Below the pieces are notes generated by a model. It was not told the origin of the DNA. It saw only the letters and a list, made by a program, of their open reading frames with translations, and did not search any database. This document shows positions 1 to 8,508 of a stretch of DNA of 64,000 nucleotides, one piece after another. Made by a program: the position numbers and the translations under genes. Numbering within the stretch: the stretch's first letter is position 1; the number at the start of each line of letters is the position of its first letter. The DNA lies in NCBI RefSeq assembly GCF_001941975.2, contig NZ_CP146991.1, positions 42,501 to 106,500 of the forward strand, in the 5' to 3' direction. Source of the stretch: Sporomusa sphaeroides DSM 2875. Its GTDB lineage: Bacteria; Bacillota; Negativicutes; Sporomusales; Sporomusaceae.

Positions 1-2
1 AA

Positions 3-395
3 ACAGGCAAGGTTTTTGATGTGTTTACCAGGCCGCAATCGGATACTGCCCGGGAATTTATTAAGGCTGTTATCAATAACAAGGTGCCGGAAGCGTTGAG
101 CCGATTGCTGTCAGAGGAACCGGTAGCCGGCGGTAATGTTGTCGTAAGACTTTCTTTCTTTGGCGCGGCCACCAATGAGCCGGTTATAGCCGGTTTAATC
201 AGGCGGTTTGCTGTTGATGCTAATATTATTTCAGGCAATATTGATCATCTACAGGACACTCCATATGGTACGCTACTCATTGAATTGTCCGGTGAACCGG
301 AGGATGTCAAAAATGCATTAAAATATTTACAAGCACGTGATTTAGGAACAGAGGTGATTGGTTATGTCGCAAGACATGCTTATGTTGCTGGTTGA
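3..395 (+). CDS. metN: Methionine ABC transporter ATP-binding protein MetN, 3' part
   Basis: This is the C-terminal ~130 residues of MetN, the ATPase of the methionine importer; the gene enters from the left edge, so the Walker motifs are not visible. The reading frame is open from base 3. After a short linker (GKVFDVFTRP) it carries the NIL/ACT-like domain that in MetN binds cytoplasmic methionine and shuts the transporter off. The 3' end overlaps the start of metI by 32 bases, so the two are one operon. A GTG at 21 is not the true start. Assignment rests on linker plus NIL-domain sequence and on metI and metQ downstream. Confidence 0.9.
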   Translation, partial: TGKVFDVFTRPQSDTAREFIKAVINNKVPEALSRLLSEEPVAGGNVVVRLSFFGAATNEPVIAGLIRRFAVDANIISGNIDHLQDTPYGTLLIELSGEPEDVKNALKYLQARDLGTEVIGYVARHAYVAG

Positions 396-1017
396 GGCAT
401 TGGGTGAGACATTATATATGGTTGCGGTTTCTTCGCTGGTATCGGCAATCCTGGGGATTCCGCTTGGGGTTATATTGGTCATAACCGGTAAAGGACATAT
501 TAAAGAGCAGCCGGTGTTGAACCAGACGTTAGGAGCTATTATAAATGCTGCAAGGTCAACTCCGTTTATTATTTTAATGGTAGCCATCATCCCGTTTACC
601 CGGCTTATTGTCGGTACATCTATTGGCACAAATGCTGCTATTGTGCCACTTACTATTGCCGCCGCCCCCTTTGTTGCCCGTATTGTCGAATCGGCTCTCA
701 AAGAAGTAGATGCAGGACTTATTGAGGCGGCACAAGCGATGGGAGCATCACCCAGCCAGATTATATTGAAGGTACTCATTCCGGAAGCTATGCCGTCCAT
801 TGTTTTGGGGCTGACGCTGACAGTGATTAGCCTTATTGGTTACTCTGCGATGGCAGGTGCGATTGGTGGCGGTGGTTTGGGGGATTTGGCCATCCGCTAC
901 GGTTATCAGCGGTTTAGAGCTGACGTTATGTTAGCAACAGTAGTCATTCTGATTGCTTTGGTACAAATGGTTCAGTCAAGTGGCGATTACTTTGCTCACA
1001 AATTAAATAAAAGATAA
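364..1017 (+). CDS. metI: Methionine ABC transporter permease MetI
   Basis: Inner-membrane permease of the methionine importer, about 217 residues, the usual MetI size, with about five hydrophobic segments. The cytoplasmic loop that docks on MetN is visible near residue 120 (EAAQAMGAS, the EAA motif). The ATG at 364 is preferred over the TTG two codons upstream because a GAGGTGA ribosome site sits just before it. It overlaps metN and is followed after ~60 bases by the aminotransferase. Membrane topology is estimated by eye. Confidence 0.92.
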   Translation: MSQDMLMLLVEALGETLYMVAVSSLVSAILGIPLGVILVITGKGHIKEQPVLNQTLGAIINAARSTPFIILMVAIIPFTRLIVGTSIGTNAAIVPLTIAAAPFVARIVESALKEVDAGLIEAAQAMGASPSQIILKVLIPEAMPSIVLGLTLTVISLIGYSAMAGAIGGGGLGDLAIRYGYQRFRADVMLATVVILIALVQMVQSSGDYFAHKLNKR

Positions 1018-1078
1018 TGTAAGTCTGTAATCAAATGGCCTGCAAAGGTGTTACTGTATTAGTTGGGAGGTATTTATA

Positions 1079-2272
1079 GTGCAAAATGTTATTCAGAGTA
1101 TGCGCGAAGGCGGCTACGCCTCAGCTAAAGCCAGACAGTTTACCGAATCAGTAATCAGGGAAATGAGCCGGATTGCCGCGGCCCATAATGCCATTAATTT
1201 GGCACAGGGCTTTCCCGATTTCCCGGCCCCGGAAGCCATTAAGCAGGCTGCTGTAAAGGCTGTTATGGAAGACCACAATCAATACGCGGTAACCTGGGGA
1301 ACGAAAGGGTTGCGTGATGCCATTGCCGCCAAAGTGGAGCGGGATTATGGCGTCACCATCGATCCGGAACGTCAACTGACTGTGTGTTGCGGTGCTACGG
1401 AAGGCATGATCGCCACGCTATTGGCTACTGTCAATCCCGGGGATGAAGTTATTATCTTTGAACCGTTTTATGAAAACTACGGAGCTGACGTAATTTTATG
1501 TGGGGCTGTGCCCAAATATGTCAGCTTGACCCCACCGGAATTTAACTTTAACCGTGAGGAACTGATTGCTGCATTTTCCGATAAAACCAAAGCGATTATT
1601 ATTAATACTCCCAACAATCCTACAGGCAAAGTATTTAACCGCGAGGAATTGGAACTGATTTCCAAACTGTGTATCAAACATGATGTACTTGCTATTAATG
1701 ACGAGATTTATGAACATATTTTATATGACAATACCAAACATATTCCGCTGTGGACTTTGCCGGGAATGGCGGAGCGTACAATTGCGGTAAACAGCGTTTC
1801 AAAGACCTTTAGTGTTACCGGCTGGCGGATTGGGTATGTTCAGGCTTCTGCTGAGATTACCGCCTCTGTCCGGAAGGTACATGACTTTCTTACAGTAGGC
1901 GCCGCTGCTCCGTTGCAGGTGGCCGCCGCCGCCGCCTTTACTTTTGGCGCAGAATACTATGAAGAGCTATCCGGTTTCTACCGTGAACGCCGCGACTATT
2001 TGCTTACCGCTTTAGAGAAGGTTGGTTTTACTTGCGTAAGACCACAGGGCGCTTATTATATTATGGCTGATATTACCCCGTTCGGCTGGGATGATGACGT
2101 TGCTTTTGCTAAATATATGGCCAGCGAGATTGGGGTTGCTGTTGTTCCGGGTTCGAGTTTCTTCCGGGCGGAAAGCACAGCCGGTAAAAAACTGATTAGG
2201 TTCTGTTTCTGCAAAAAGTTTGAAACCTTAAGCGCTGCTGCTGAACGGTTGCAGAAGCTTATAAGCAGATAA
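1079..2272 (+). CDS. PLP-dependent class I/II aminotransferase, probably methionine/aromatic type
   Basis: A 397-residue fold-type I aminotransferase. The pyridoxal-phosphate lysine lies in SVSKTFSVTGWRIGY, the NPNNPTGK-like segment (INTPNNPTGK) and the C-terminal substrate arginine (KKLIRFCFCK) are present. It starts at a GTG behind GGGAGG. It resembles the YbdL/kynurenine aminotransferase branch, several members of which use methionine or glutamine as amino donor. Its position between metI and metQ makes methionine and its 2-oxo acid (4-methylthio-2-oxobutanoate) the likely pair; this is inference from context. An aspartate or aromatic aminotransferase role cannot be excluded. Confidence 0.85.
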   Translation: MQNVIQSMREGGYASAKARQFTESVIREMSRIAAAHNAINLAQGFPDFPAPEAIKQAAVKAVMEDHNQYAVTWGTKGLRDAIAAKVERDYGVTIDPERQLTVCCGATEGMIATLLATVNPGDEVIIFEPFYENYGADVILCGAVPKYVSLTPPEFNFNREELIAAFSDKTKAIIINTPNNPTGKVFNREELELISKLCIKHDVLAINDEIYEHILYDNTKHIPLWTLPGMAERTIAVNSVSKTFSVTGWRIGYVQASAEITASVRKVHDFLTVGAAAPLQVAAAAAFTFGAEYYEELSGFYRERRDYLLTALEKVGFTCVRPQGAYYIMADITPFGWDDDVAFAKYMASEIGVAVVPGSSFFRAESTAGKKLIRFCFCKKFETLSAAAERLQKLISR

Positions 2273-2421
2273 GCAGAGAGCCAAGTTTTTAGGAGTGATA
2301 GCGACGCGGGAACTTGTGCGAATCGCTTAGTTCTGAGCGGTAGCGATAAGCAGAGAGCCAAGTTTTTAGGAGTGATAGCGACGCAGAAACATGTGCGAAT
2401 CGCTTAGTTCTGAGCGGTAGC
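2268..2421. repeat. Two tandem 77-bp repeats between the aminotransferase and metQ
   Basis: Two head-to-tail copies, 2268-2344 and 2345-2421, differ at only about four positions. The first copy begins inside the last codons of the aminotransferase and contains its stop. Each copy has the pattern GCGAATCGCTTAG followed by TTCTGAGCGGTAGCG, which can form short stems. It sits directly upstream of the metQ ribosome site, so it lengthens the spacer inside the operon. Function unknown; it could be a mobile palindromic element or an RNA-processing/stability site. Confidence 0.85.
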
Positions 2422-2455
2422 GAAGAACCTCATCATAACACAAGGAGAGATAAAA

Positions 2456-3274
2456 ATGAAAAAATATATAAAACAAATTGCATTAGCTGCTATTTTAACC
2501 TTATCAGTGGCCGGGCTGGCCGGCTGCGGCAAGCAAGCGACGGCTCCGGCAGCAGATAAGCCGCTAAAAGTGGGCGTGACCGCCGGTCCGCATGCTGAAG
2601 TTATGGATGTTGTCAAAAAAATCGCGGAAAAAGAAGGCTTAAAAATTGAAGTCGTTGAATTTAATGACTATGTTCAGCCCAATGTGGCATTACATCAGGG
2701 GGATATTGATGCCAACAGCTTTCAGCACCAGCCGTACCTTGACAATATGGTGCAAGACCGTAAATATGATATAGTATCGGTAGCTAAAACAGTTATATTC
2801 CCGATGGGCATTTATTCTAAAAAAGTCAATGCCATCAGCGAACTTAAGCCAGGCGCGACCATTGCTATTCCGAATGATCCCACTAATGGCGGGCGTGCCT
2901 TGCTGCTGTTGGAACAACAGGGGCTAATCAAGCTTAAAGCCGGTGCCGGGCTTAAGGCGGCTGCGGCTGATATTGCCGAGAATCCCAAGAACTTTAAGAT
3001 TAAAGAACTGGATGCCGCCCAGGTACCGCGGTCGCTGGAAGATGTAGATCTGGCAGCCGTTAATACCAATTATGCCATGACTGCCGGTTTGGTTCCCAAT
3101 AAGGATGCCCTGGCGATGGAAGACGGCAACTCGCCTTATGCCAATATTATTGCGGTTAAGTCTAAAGATAAAGACAATCCGGCGATTGCTAAGCTTATTA
3201 AAGTATACCAGTCCGCAGAAGTTAAGAAATTTATTGAAGAGCACTTTAAAAGCTCGGTAATAGCAGCTTGGTAA
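2456..3274 (+). CDS. metQ: Methionine-binding lipoprotein MetQ
   Basis: Substrate-binding lipoprotein of the methionine importer, 272 residues. An N-terminal signal peptide ends in the lipobox LAGC (residues ~21-24), so the mature protein is lipid-anchored. The NlpA/MetQ family core follows: KVGVTAGPHAEVMD, then a segment like the family's YVQPN...LDANSFQH (here YVQPNVALHQGDIDANSFQHQPYL) and IAIPNDPTNGGRALLLL. An AAGGAGAG ribosome site precedes the ATG. It completes the metN-metI set and is followed by a terminator. Confidence 0.95.
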   Translation: MKKYIKQIALAAILTLSVAGLAGCGKQATAPAADKPLKVGVTAGPHAEVMDVVKKIAEKEGLKIEVVEFNDYVQPNVALHQGDIDANSFQHQPYLDNMVQDRKYDIVSVAKTVIFPMGIYSKKVNAISELKPGATIAIPNDPTNGGRALLLLEQQGLIKLKAGAGLKAAAADIAENPKNFKIKELDAAQVPRSLEDVDLAAVNTNYAMTAGLVPNKDALAMEDGNSPYANIIAVKSKDKDNPAIAKLIKVYQSAEVKKFIEEHFKSSVIAAW

Positions 3275-3290
3275 TCGATTAAGCAAATGT

Positions 3291-3345
3291 AAAAACCACG
3301 GTAAATGAAGGGAACAAGCTTACTTCAATTGACCGTGGTTTTTTT
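3291..3345 (+). terminator. Rho-independent terminator after metQ
   Basis: The arms AAAACCACGGT and ACCGTGGTTTT form an 11-bp stem around a ~26-base loop, followed by a run of T. It closes the met operon. Confidence 0.9.
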
Positions 3346-3391
3346 ATTACAGATGGCGTTTGACAATAGCCTGGCATATACAAAAAAACTC

Positions 3392-3420
3392 TTGACAAAT
3401 AATGATGAAAGCTATACAAT
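3392..3420 (+). promoter_or_regulatory. Sigma-A promoter upstream of panB
   Basis: TTGACA at 3392-3397 and TACAAT at 3415-3420 are separated by exactly 17 bases. It is the only near-consensus promoter between the met terminator and panB, leaving a leader of about 175 bases that carries the palindrome at 3508. Confidence 0.8.
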
Positions 3421-3507
3421 TTGGCTAAATAACGAAATAGTCTGTCAAATATTTAAAAACTATATCAAAATTCAACTTGGGTAAACCAAGTAAATTTTTT
3501 CGAAAAA

Positions 3508-3529
3508 ATACGAAACGATCGTTTCGTAT
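3508..3529. promoter_or_regulatory. Perfect 22-bp palindrome, probable operator in the panB leader
   Basis: The half-site ATACGAAACGA is followed immediately by its exact reverse complement. It lies about 80 bases downstream of the expected transcription start and ~75 bases before panB. A weaker related pair (GAAAC...GTTTT) follows at ~3531-3556. The GAAAC-N4-GTTTC core resembles operators of KdgR-type IclR regulators, and an IclR gene is part of this locus (8509-9285); that link is inference. Confidence 0.6.
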
Positions 3530-3602
3530 AGTGAAACAAAAATGTTTTCCCTGTTTCGCGTAAAGCGGGACAATAAATATATTTTCGAAGGAGAGGATAT
3601 CT

Positions 3603-4439
3603 ATGGCAAAGGTAAAAATTACAATTCCACAATGTAAGGCAATGAAGGGCAAGGAAAAGAAGTTCACAATGATCACCGCTTATGATGTTTTACTGGCTTC
3701 TGTAATTGAAAAAACTCCGATTGAAATGATTCTGGTGGGTGATTCGCTGGGGATGACGGTATTGGGATATGACAGTACTGTACCGGTTACGATGGAGGAT
3801 ATTATTCATCACACCAAACCTGTGGTCAAAGGAGCACCAAATACTTTTGTTGTTGGGGACATGCCGTTTGGCTCTTACAATACGGGAATTGAAGACGCTG
3901 CCCGTAATGCTAACCGCATTATGAAAGAAGGCGGTGCAGATGCCATTAAACTGGAAGGTGGCAAAAATGTTGCACACATCGTAGAAGCATTGGTGAAGGG
4001 CGGCATTCCGGTTATGGGTCATATTGGCCTGACACCGCAAACCGCAGGTCAATTGGGCGGCTTTAAGGTCCAGGGCAAAGATGCGGAGGCTGCAAAGCAA
4101 TTAATCGAAGATGCAAAAGCGCTTGAGCAGGCCGGTGCTTTTGCCATCGTATTGGAATGCATACCTGCACCGGTAGCTAAACGAATTACAGAGGAACTGT
4201 CCATTCCTACTATGGGAATCGGAGCAGGACCCTATTGTGACGCGCAGGTGCTGGTTACTCAGGATTTACTGGGAATGTTCGACCGGTTTGTACCTAAGAT
4301 GGTAAAACAATATGCCAAGCTCAATACGCAAATGGTAGATGCACTAAATTCCTTTTATCAGGAAACTCAGGCTGGCGTTTTCCCCGGACCGGAACACTCT
4401 TTTGGTATGGCAGAGGAAGATTTAAAGAATTTGTATTAA
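3603..4439 (+). CDS. panB: 3-methyl-2-oxobutanoate hydroxymethyltransferase (PanB)
   Basis: Makes ketopantoate from 2-oxoisovalerate and methylene-tetrahydrofolate, the first committed step to pantothenate and CoA. The protein is 278 residues, normal for PanB, with MITAYD, the metal-binding LVGDSLGM segment, GDMPFGSY, KLEGG, GHIGLTPQ and the C-terminal GIGAGPYCDAQVLV signature. A strong GAAGGAGAGG ribosome site precedes the ATG. It is followed by a BASS transporter and panE; panC and panD are not in the window. Confidence 0.96.
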   Translation: MAKVKITIPQCKAMKGKEKKFTMITAYDVLLASVIEKTPIEMILVGDSLGMTVLGYDSTVPVTMEDIIHHTKPVVKGAPNTFVVGDMPFGSYNTGIEDAARNANRIMKEGGADAIKLEGGKNVAHIVEALVKGGIPVMGHIGLTPQTAGQLGGFKVQGKDAEAAKQLIEDAKALEQAGAFAIVLECIPAPVAKRITEELSIPTMGIGAGPYCDAQVLVTQDLLGMFDRFVPKMVKQYAKLNTQMVDALNSFYQETQAGVFPGPEHSFGMAEEDLKNLY

Positions 4440-4715
4440 GTAAAACAGACGGTTTAGTGATGTGATTTGTCAGCCCAAATTCCACGATAAAAAGAATAAC
4501 AGCGGCTTACCGCTTATCGCCAGATTGCGTAAGCCAAGTTTCTTTATACGCAGTTTAATCCTGTTGCGGTGACAGACTGGAAAGTAAGAAAGAGCCATAT
4601 TGGAATATATAGTTAGACAACCTGGCTTAAAAATGGTAGGCAGCAGGTATCAAATTATACAGGAGTGTAGTTGAGCAAACCCAATTTAGAGCAAGGAAAT
4701 GGAGGAAAACAATAA

Positions 4716-5675
4716 ATGGCGTTTTTAGAAAAAATTGCTATGACAATTACAAAATTATTTCCCGTATGGCTTATCTTCTTTTCCGGTCTGGCATTTTTGT
4801 ATCCGGATACAATCAAGCATCAGGGACCGCTGGTAACTTATTTGCTGGGAACTATCATGCTGGGGATGGGGCTGTCCATGTCGGTAGATGACTTTAAGCT
4901 GGTATTATCCAGACCCAGAGATGTTATTATCGGTATTGTACTCCGGTATTTAATTATGCCAACAGTAGGCTGGGGTGTTGCAAAGCTGCTGGGCTTGCCT
5001 CCCGCCTTGGCTGCCGGGCTTATCCTGGTAGGCTGCTGTCCCAGTGGTACGGCTTCCAATGTAATGAGTTTTCTGGCAAAAGCCGATACGGCTTTGTCTG
5101 TAACGGTTTCCAGTTTTAATATTATTTTGGCACCGCTTCTGCTGCCTGCTACATTTTTGCTGCTTGCCGGAGCGGAAGTTCATGTCAGTGCGCAGGCTAT
5201 GTTTTTGGATGTAGTAAAAATTGTACTGGGGCCAGTTATATTGGGAATGGTACTGCGTGGTTTGTTTAGCAGCTTTGTTGACCGCATCATGAAGATTGTC
5301 CCGGTAATTTCGGTCATTGCAATTATTTGGGCTATCGCAATTGTAGTTGCGATGAGCGCCTCCAAGCTGGTAACCGTCGCTCTTATTGCATTTGCGGCTG
5401 TTGCACTGCATAATGCTCTGGGTTTGCTTTTAGGTTATGGAGCTTCGAAGGCTCTCGGTATGGGGGAACGTCAGGCAAGAGCCATTACCTTTGAAATTGG
5501 CATTGAAATGTCCGGGCTGGCAGTTGTGCTGGCGATAGCCCATTTAGAACCGCTGGCCGCCGTTCCGGGGGCAATCTTTAGTGTATGGCATAATTTCACC
5601 GGCTCTATTATTGCAGGTTATTGGGCAAATAATCCGCCTACCGATGGTTCTTTACCAGATTCAACCGGCGTGTAA
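4716..5675 (+). CDS. Bile acid:sodium symporter family transporter, PanS-like
   Basis: A polytopic membrane protein of 319 residues with about ten hydrophobic segments. It shows BASS-family signatures: LLGTIMLGMGLSMS near residue 50, GCCPSGTASNVMSFLAKAD in the middle and FEIGIEMSGLAVVLA near residue 265. PanS of Salmonella, in this family, moves ketopantoate or pantoate. The setting between panB and panE supports the same cargo here, though this is a context inference. A GGAGG site precedes the ATG. The 276-base gap after panB holds no gene that I can support. Confidence 0.85.
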   Translation: MAFLEKIAMTITKLFPVWLIFFSGLAFLYPDTIKHQGPLVTYLLGTIMLGMGLSMSVDDFKLVLSRPRDVIIGIVLRYLIMPTVGWGVAKLLGLPPALAAGLILVGCCPSGTASNVMSFLAKADTALSVTVSSFNIILAPLLLPATFLLLAGAEVHVSAQAMFLDVVKIVLGPVILGMVLRGLFSSFVDRIMKIVPVISVIAIIWAIAIVVAMSASKLVTVALIAFAAVALHNALGLLLGYGASKALGMGERQARAITFEIGIEMSGLAVVLAIAHLEPLAAVPGAIFSVWHNFTGSIIAGYWANNPPTDGSLPDSTGV

Positions 5676-5747
5676 TTTGCCGTAAGGGTTGAGATTAAGT
5701 CTATATTGGCACCAAACATTAATTAACATGCTAAAAACCTGTTATAG

Positions 5748-5787
5748 CGAGCGAACGTTGTTCTTTAATACAGAACATGTTCGCTCG
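5748..5787. repeat. Stem-loop between panS-like gene and panE
   Basis: CGAGCGAACGTTGTTCT pairs with AGAACATGTTCGCTCG with one mismatch and one bulge, around a short AT-rich loop. No T-run follows, so it is more likely an operator or RNA-processing site than a terminator. Confidence 0.6.
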
Positions 5788-5957
5788 TTACCCCAAGTGG
5801 GAGAATTTAACGGGTTATGCCGGCAGGCTTGACAACAGTCAGAGCGGATTATGGCAGTATATCCGGATTTCTGTGAAAGAGTGGACCAACGGGGCTGAGA
5901 AACCGGAAATATGGCGGAAAACGAATAAATTACTTTGGCAGGAAGAGGTGTTATAGT

Positions 5958-6878
5958 ATGAAGATTACGGTGGTGGGCGCCGGAGCTATTGGTGGTTTGT
6001 TTGGCTCTTTTCTCTGTAAAAGCGGTGAAGAAGTGACTTTTGTTGATATTAACCGGGAGCATGTAGCGGCGATTCAAGCGGCAGGACTGATTATCGAAAG
6101 GCAAAGCGGTACCGAAGTACTTACAGTAAAAGCCACTACCAATATCGAAGAGGCCGGTACGCCGGATTTGATTATTTTTTCGGTTAAAGCCTATGATAAT
6201 CAGCAAGCGGCTGAGGATTGCCTGAAAATCGTCGGGCCTGATACCATTGTACTTACTGTGCAAAATGGGGTAGGAAACGTCGAGACGCTATCTGCCGTAC
6301 TGGGCGCCGGCCGTATTATCGCCGGTACGACGGCTTTCGGTTGCACTGTCCTGGGACCAGGCAGAATTAAACCCAGTGAAACCGGATCAATCTCAATTGG
6401 CGAATTGGATGGCCGGATAACTCCGCGTTTGGAAAGGGTAGTTGCCGCCTTTACTAAGGCAGGGGTTGAAATGCATACAAGTCAGAATGTCGACAGTCTG
6501 ATCTGGACAAAGCTGCTGGTCAATGTAGGCATTAATCCGCTTGGCGCCATTACCCTGCTGACAAACGGGCAATTGCTGGAGCACGAGGAAACAAAAAGTC
6601 TTCAGGCTGCTGCGGTGGCGGAAGGTGCGGCTGTAGCTAAGGCTAAAGGAATTGAATTCATGACGGAGAATATTCTGGAACATGTACGGGGGGTTGCTAG
6701 GGGAACCTATAATAACAAAGCCTCTATGCGGCAAGATGTGGAACGCGGCTCCCGGACAGAGGTACTTGCCATTAATGGTGCAATTGTGGCAGAAGGACAG
6801 AAACTAGGTATTCCCACACCGGTAAACGAGACATTGACTAAGCTGGTCAAGGCTATTGAAAAACGGGGAAAAATTTAA
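5958..6878 (+). CDS. panE: 2-dehydropantoate 2-reductase (PanE/ApbA family)
   Basis: NADPH-dependent reduction of ketopantoate to D-pantoate. The 306-residue protein opens with the Rossmann motif VVGAGAIGGLFG (residues 4-15), has SVKAYDNQQA and LTVQNGVGN in the cofactor domain, the catalytic lysine in WTKLLVNVGINPLGAIT, and a C-terminal E-x-x-x-G-x-x-x-G helix region (EVLAINGAIVAEGQKLGIPTPVN). GGAAGAGG precedes the ATG. It pairs with panB and the PanS-like transporter; the family also holds reductases of other 2-oxo acids. Confidence 0.92.
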   Translation: MKITVVGAGAIGGLFGSFLCKSGEEVTFVDINREHVAAIQAAGLIIERQSGTEVLTVKATTNIEEAGTPDLIIFSVKAYDNQQAAEDCLKIVGPDTIVLTVQNGVGNVETLSAVLGAGRIIAGTTAFGCTVLGPGRIKPSETGSISIGELDGRITPRLERVVAAFTKAGVEMHTSQNVDSLIWTKLLVNVGINPLGAITLLTNGQLLEHEETKSLQAAAVAEGAAVAKAKGIEFMTENILEHVRGVARGTYNNKASMRQDVERGSRTEVLAINGAIVAEGQKLGIPTPVNETLTKLVKAIEKRGKI

Positions 6879-6903
6879 AGACCTCAGCAGGTCTTTGCCT
6901 TTG
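6875..6903 (+). terminator. Short hairpin after panE
   Basis: AAAGACC and GGTCTTT form a 7-bp stem with a six-base loop, followed by a weakly T-rich tail (GCCTTT). It overlaps the panE stop codon and is a weak terminator at best. Confidence 0.5.
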
Positions 6904-6958
6904 CGCAAAACCCCGGATTAAGTTAGGCAGGAACTCATTCCTATGGGAGGAATAACAA

Positions 6959-7090
6959 TTTATCCGATGACTAACCCGCTCTAAGACTCTCGCTTCTGCA
7001 AGCGGGAGTTAAGAGCGGCTAAGTCCCTGGATAATTCCGGCTAAGATTCAGATGGGGTTAAAACCCCATCTGAATCAAGTTTCCATTTAT
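6959..7090 (+). repeat. Dispersed stem-loop repeat, copy A
   Basis: It opens with TTATCCGATGACTAAC and holds CGCTCTAAGACTC, CGGCTAAGTCCCTGG and a hairpin TTCAGATGGGG/CCCCATCTGAA. The same modules in the same order, on the opposite strand, occur at 48291-48435, and partly at 58394-58487. The right-hand hairpin ends just before the ribosome site of the next gene. The nature of the element is unknown: REP-like, MITE-like or a small structured RNA. Confidence 0.75.
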
Positions 7091-7114
7091 AAATAAAGTG
7101 AAAGAGGGAATGGT

Positions 7115-8383
7115 ATGCGCTTTCCCAGAATGGCATTAGTAAAGCAAAGTTCAGATATACCTGTTATTGAAGACGTGGTAACAGTGGTCAGGCAGGAAAT
7201 AGCGGCCTTGAACCTGAAGCTGCCCGGCCAAGCCCGCATTGCCATTGCTGTAGGCAGCAGGGGAATTTCCAATCATGCCTTGGTGGTAAAAACCATAGCA
7301 GATGAACTGAAAGCCCTGGGTACCAAACCTTTTATTGTTCCGGCAATGGGCAGTCATGGCAGTGCCACCGCCGAAGGGCAGATAATGGTTCTTGAAACAC
7401 TGGGAATAACCGAAAAAAACATGGGTGTGCCTATCTGTTCCTCTATGGAGGTAGTGCAGCTTGGAACCACCGCAACCGGTATTCCTGTCCTGATTGATAA
7501 AATTGCCGTTGAATCTGACGGTATTGTTTTGGTGCACCGGGTTAAAGCGCACACTGATTTTGACGGAGCTATTGAAAGCGGGATGATGAAACTCATTACC
7601 ATTGGCCTTGGAAATCATCAAGGTGCGCAAATGGCGCACCGGTTTGCCGTACAGCGCGGCTTCAATCAGGTGATACCGGTGGTGGCGCGATTTGTTTTGC
7701 AAAAGGCACCGGTGTTGTTCGGTCTGGGTTTGGTAGAGAATTTTTATCATAAAACAGCTATTATTAAAGCAGCAAAACCGGACCAATTGGAAGAAACCGA
7801 GAAAGAGTTATTGCGGGAAGCAAAAAAAATGATGGCCCGGATTCCTTTTGTTACGCTAGACGTAGTTATTGTTCAGGAAATCGGCAAAAAGATATCCGGC
7901 ACAGGCATGGACACCAATGTAGTCGGCAGGATGTATAATGTGGCTGAACCGGAAGCTGAATTTCCTAAATACACGCGGATTGTGGCGCTGGATTTGGCGG
8001 AGGATACTTATGGCAATGCAGTGGGTATTGGCATGGCTGATTTAACAACCCGCCGGCTGGTGGATAAAATTGATTATAAGGCCACGGCCATTAATTGTCT
8101 GGCTGGTTCGGTCCCGGAAAAAGGCAGGGTGCCGATTACGATGGAATCCGATAAGGACGCAATTACTGCTGCACTTATGCTTTGCGGGCCGGTAACGCAG
8201 GAAAATGCCAGAATGGTCTGGATAAAAAATACGCTGGAGTTAGAAAAATTCTATATTTCCGAAGCGCTGCTGCCTGAGATTCGCGGCAATCCTAATATTG
8301 AGGTTATCGCCGGTTTGGCGATGCTGCCATTTGCGGCTGATGGTAATTTATCCTGGAAACTACCTGCTGTCAGTATGCCATAA
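7115..8383 (+). CDS. DUF2088 / LarA-like (lactate racemase domain) protein
   Basis: A 422-residue protein of the LarA/DUF2088 superfamily, whose characterised member is the nickel-pincer lactate racemase. Family-like motifs are visible: AVGSRGISN near residue 50, PAMGSHGSATAEGQ near 85, and RVKAHTDFDGAIESGMMKL near 145, which holds a histidine and lysine that could correspond to the cofactor ligands of LarA. The cofactor-building LarB, LarC and LarE are not nearby. Its place after panE and before an IclR gene suggests a 2-hydroxy-acid substrate, but the true substrate is not evident from sequence. Confidence 0.75.
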   Translation: MRFPRMALVKQSSDIPVIEDVVTVVRQEIAALNLKLPGQARIAIAVGSRGISNHALVVKTIADELKALGTKPFIVPAMGSHGSATAEGQIMVLETLGITEKNMGVPICSSMEVVQLGTTATGIPVLIDKIAVESDGIVLVHRVKAHTDFDGAIESGMMKLITIGLGNHQGAQMAHRFAVQRGFNQVIPVVARFVLQKAPVLFGLGLVENFYHKTAIIKAAKPDQLEETEKELLREAKKMMARIPFVTLDVVIVQEIGKKISGTGMDTNVVGRMYNVAEPEAEFPKYTRIVALDLAEDTYGNAVGIGMADLTTRRLVDKIDYKATAINCLAGSVPEKGRVPITMESDKDAITAALMLCGPVTQENARMVWIKNTLELEKFYISEALLPEIRGNPNIEVIAGLAMLPFAADGNLSWKLPAVSMP

Positions 8384-8508
8384 TATAGTAATATTTGACA
8401 GAAAATAAACTGTACTATAAAATTGAATAGAAATCATACTCTTCGGCAAGCCGCTTTTTCGACGCAGTTGAGAGGGTTTTAATATTTTTATTCAGGAGAG
8501 AGCCTAGG

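Noticed and set aside
4440-4715. Spacer between panB and the PanS-like gene
   Set aside because: Searched for a riboswitch, promoter or small gene; only weak stems are present and none could be supported.
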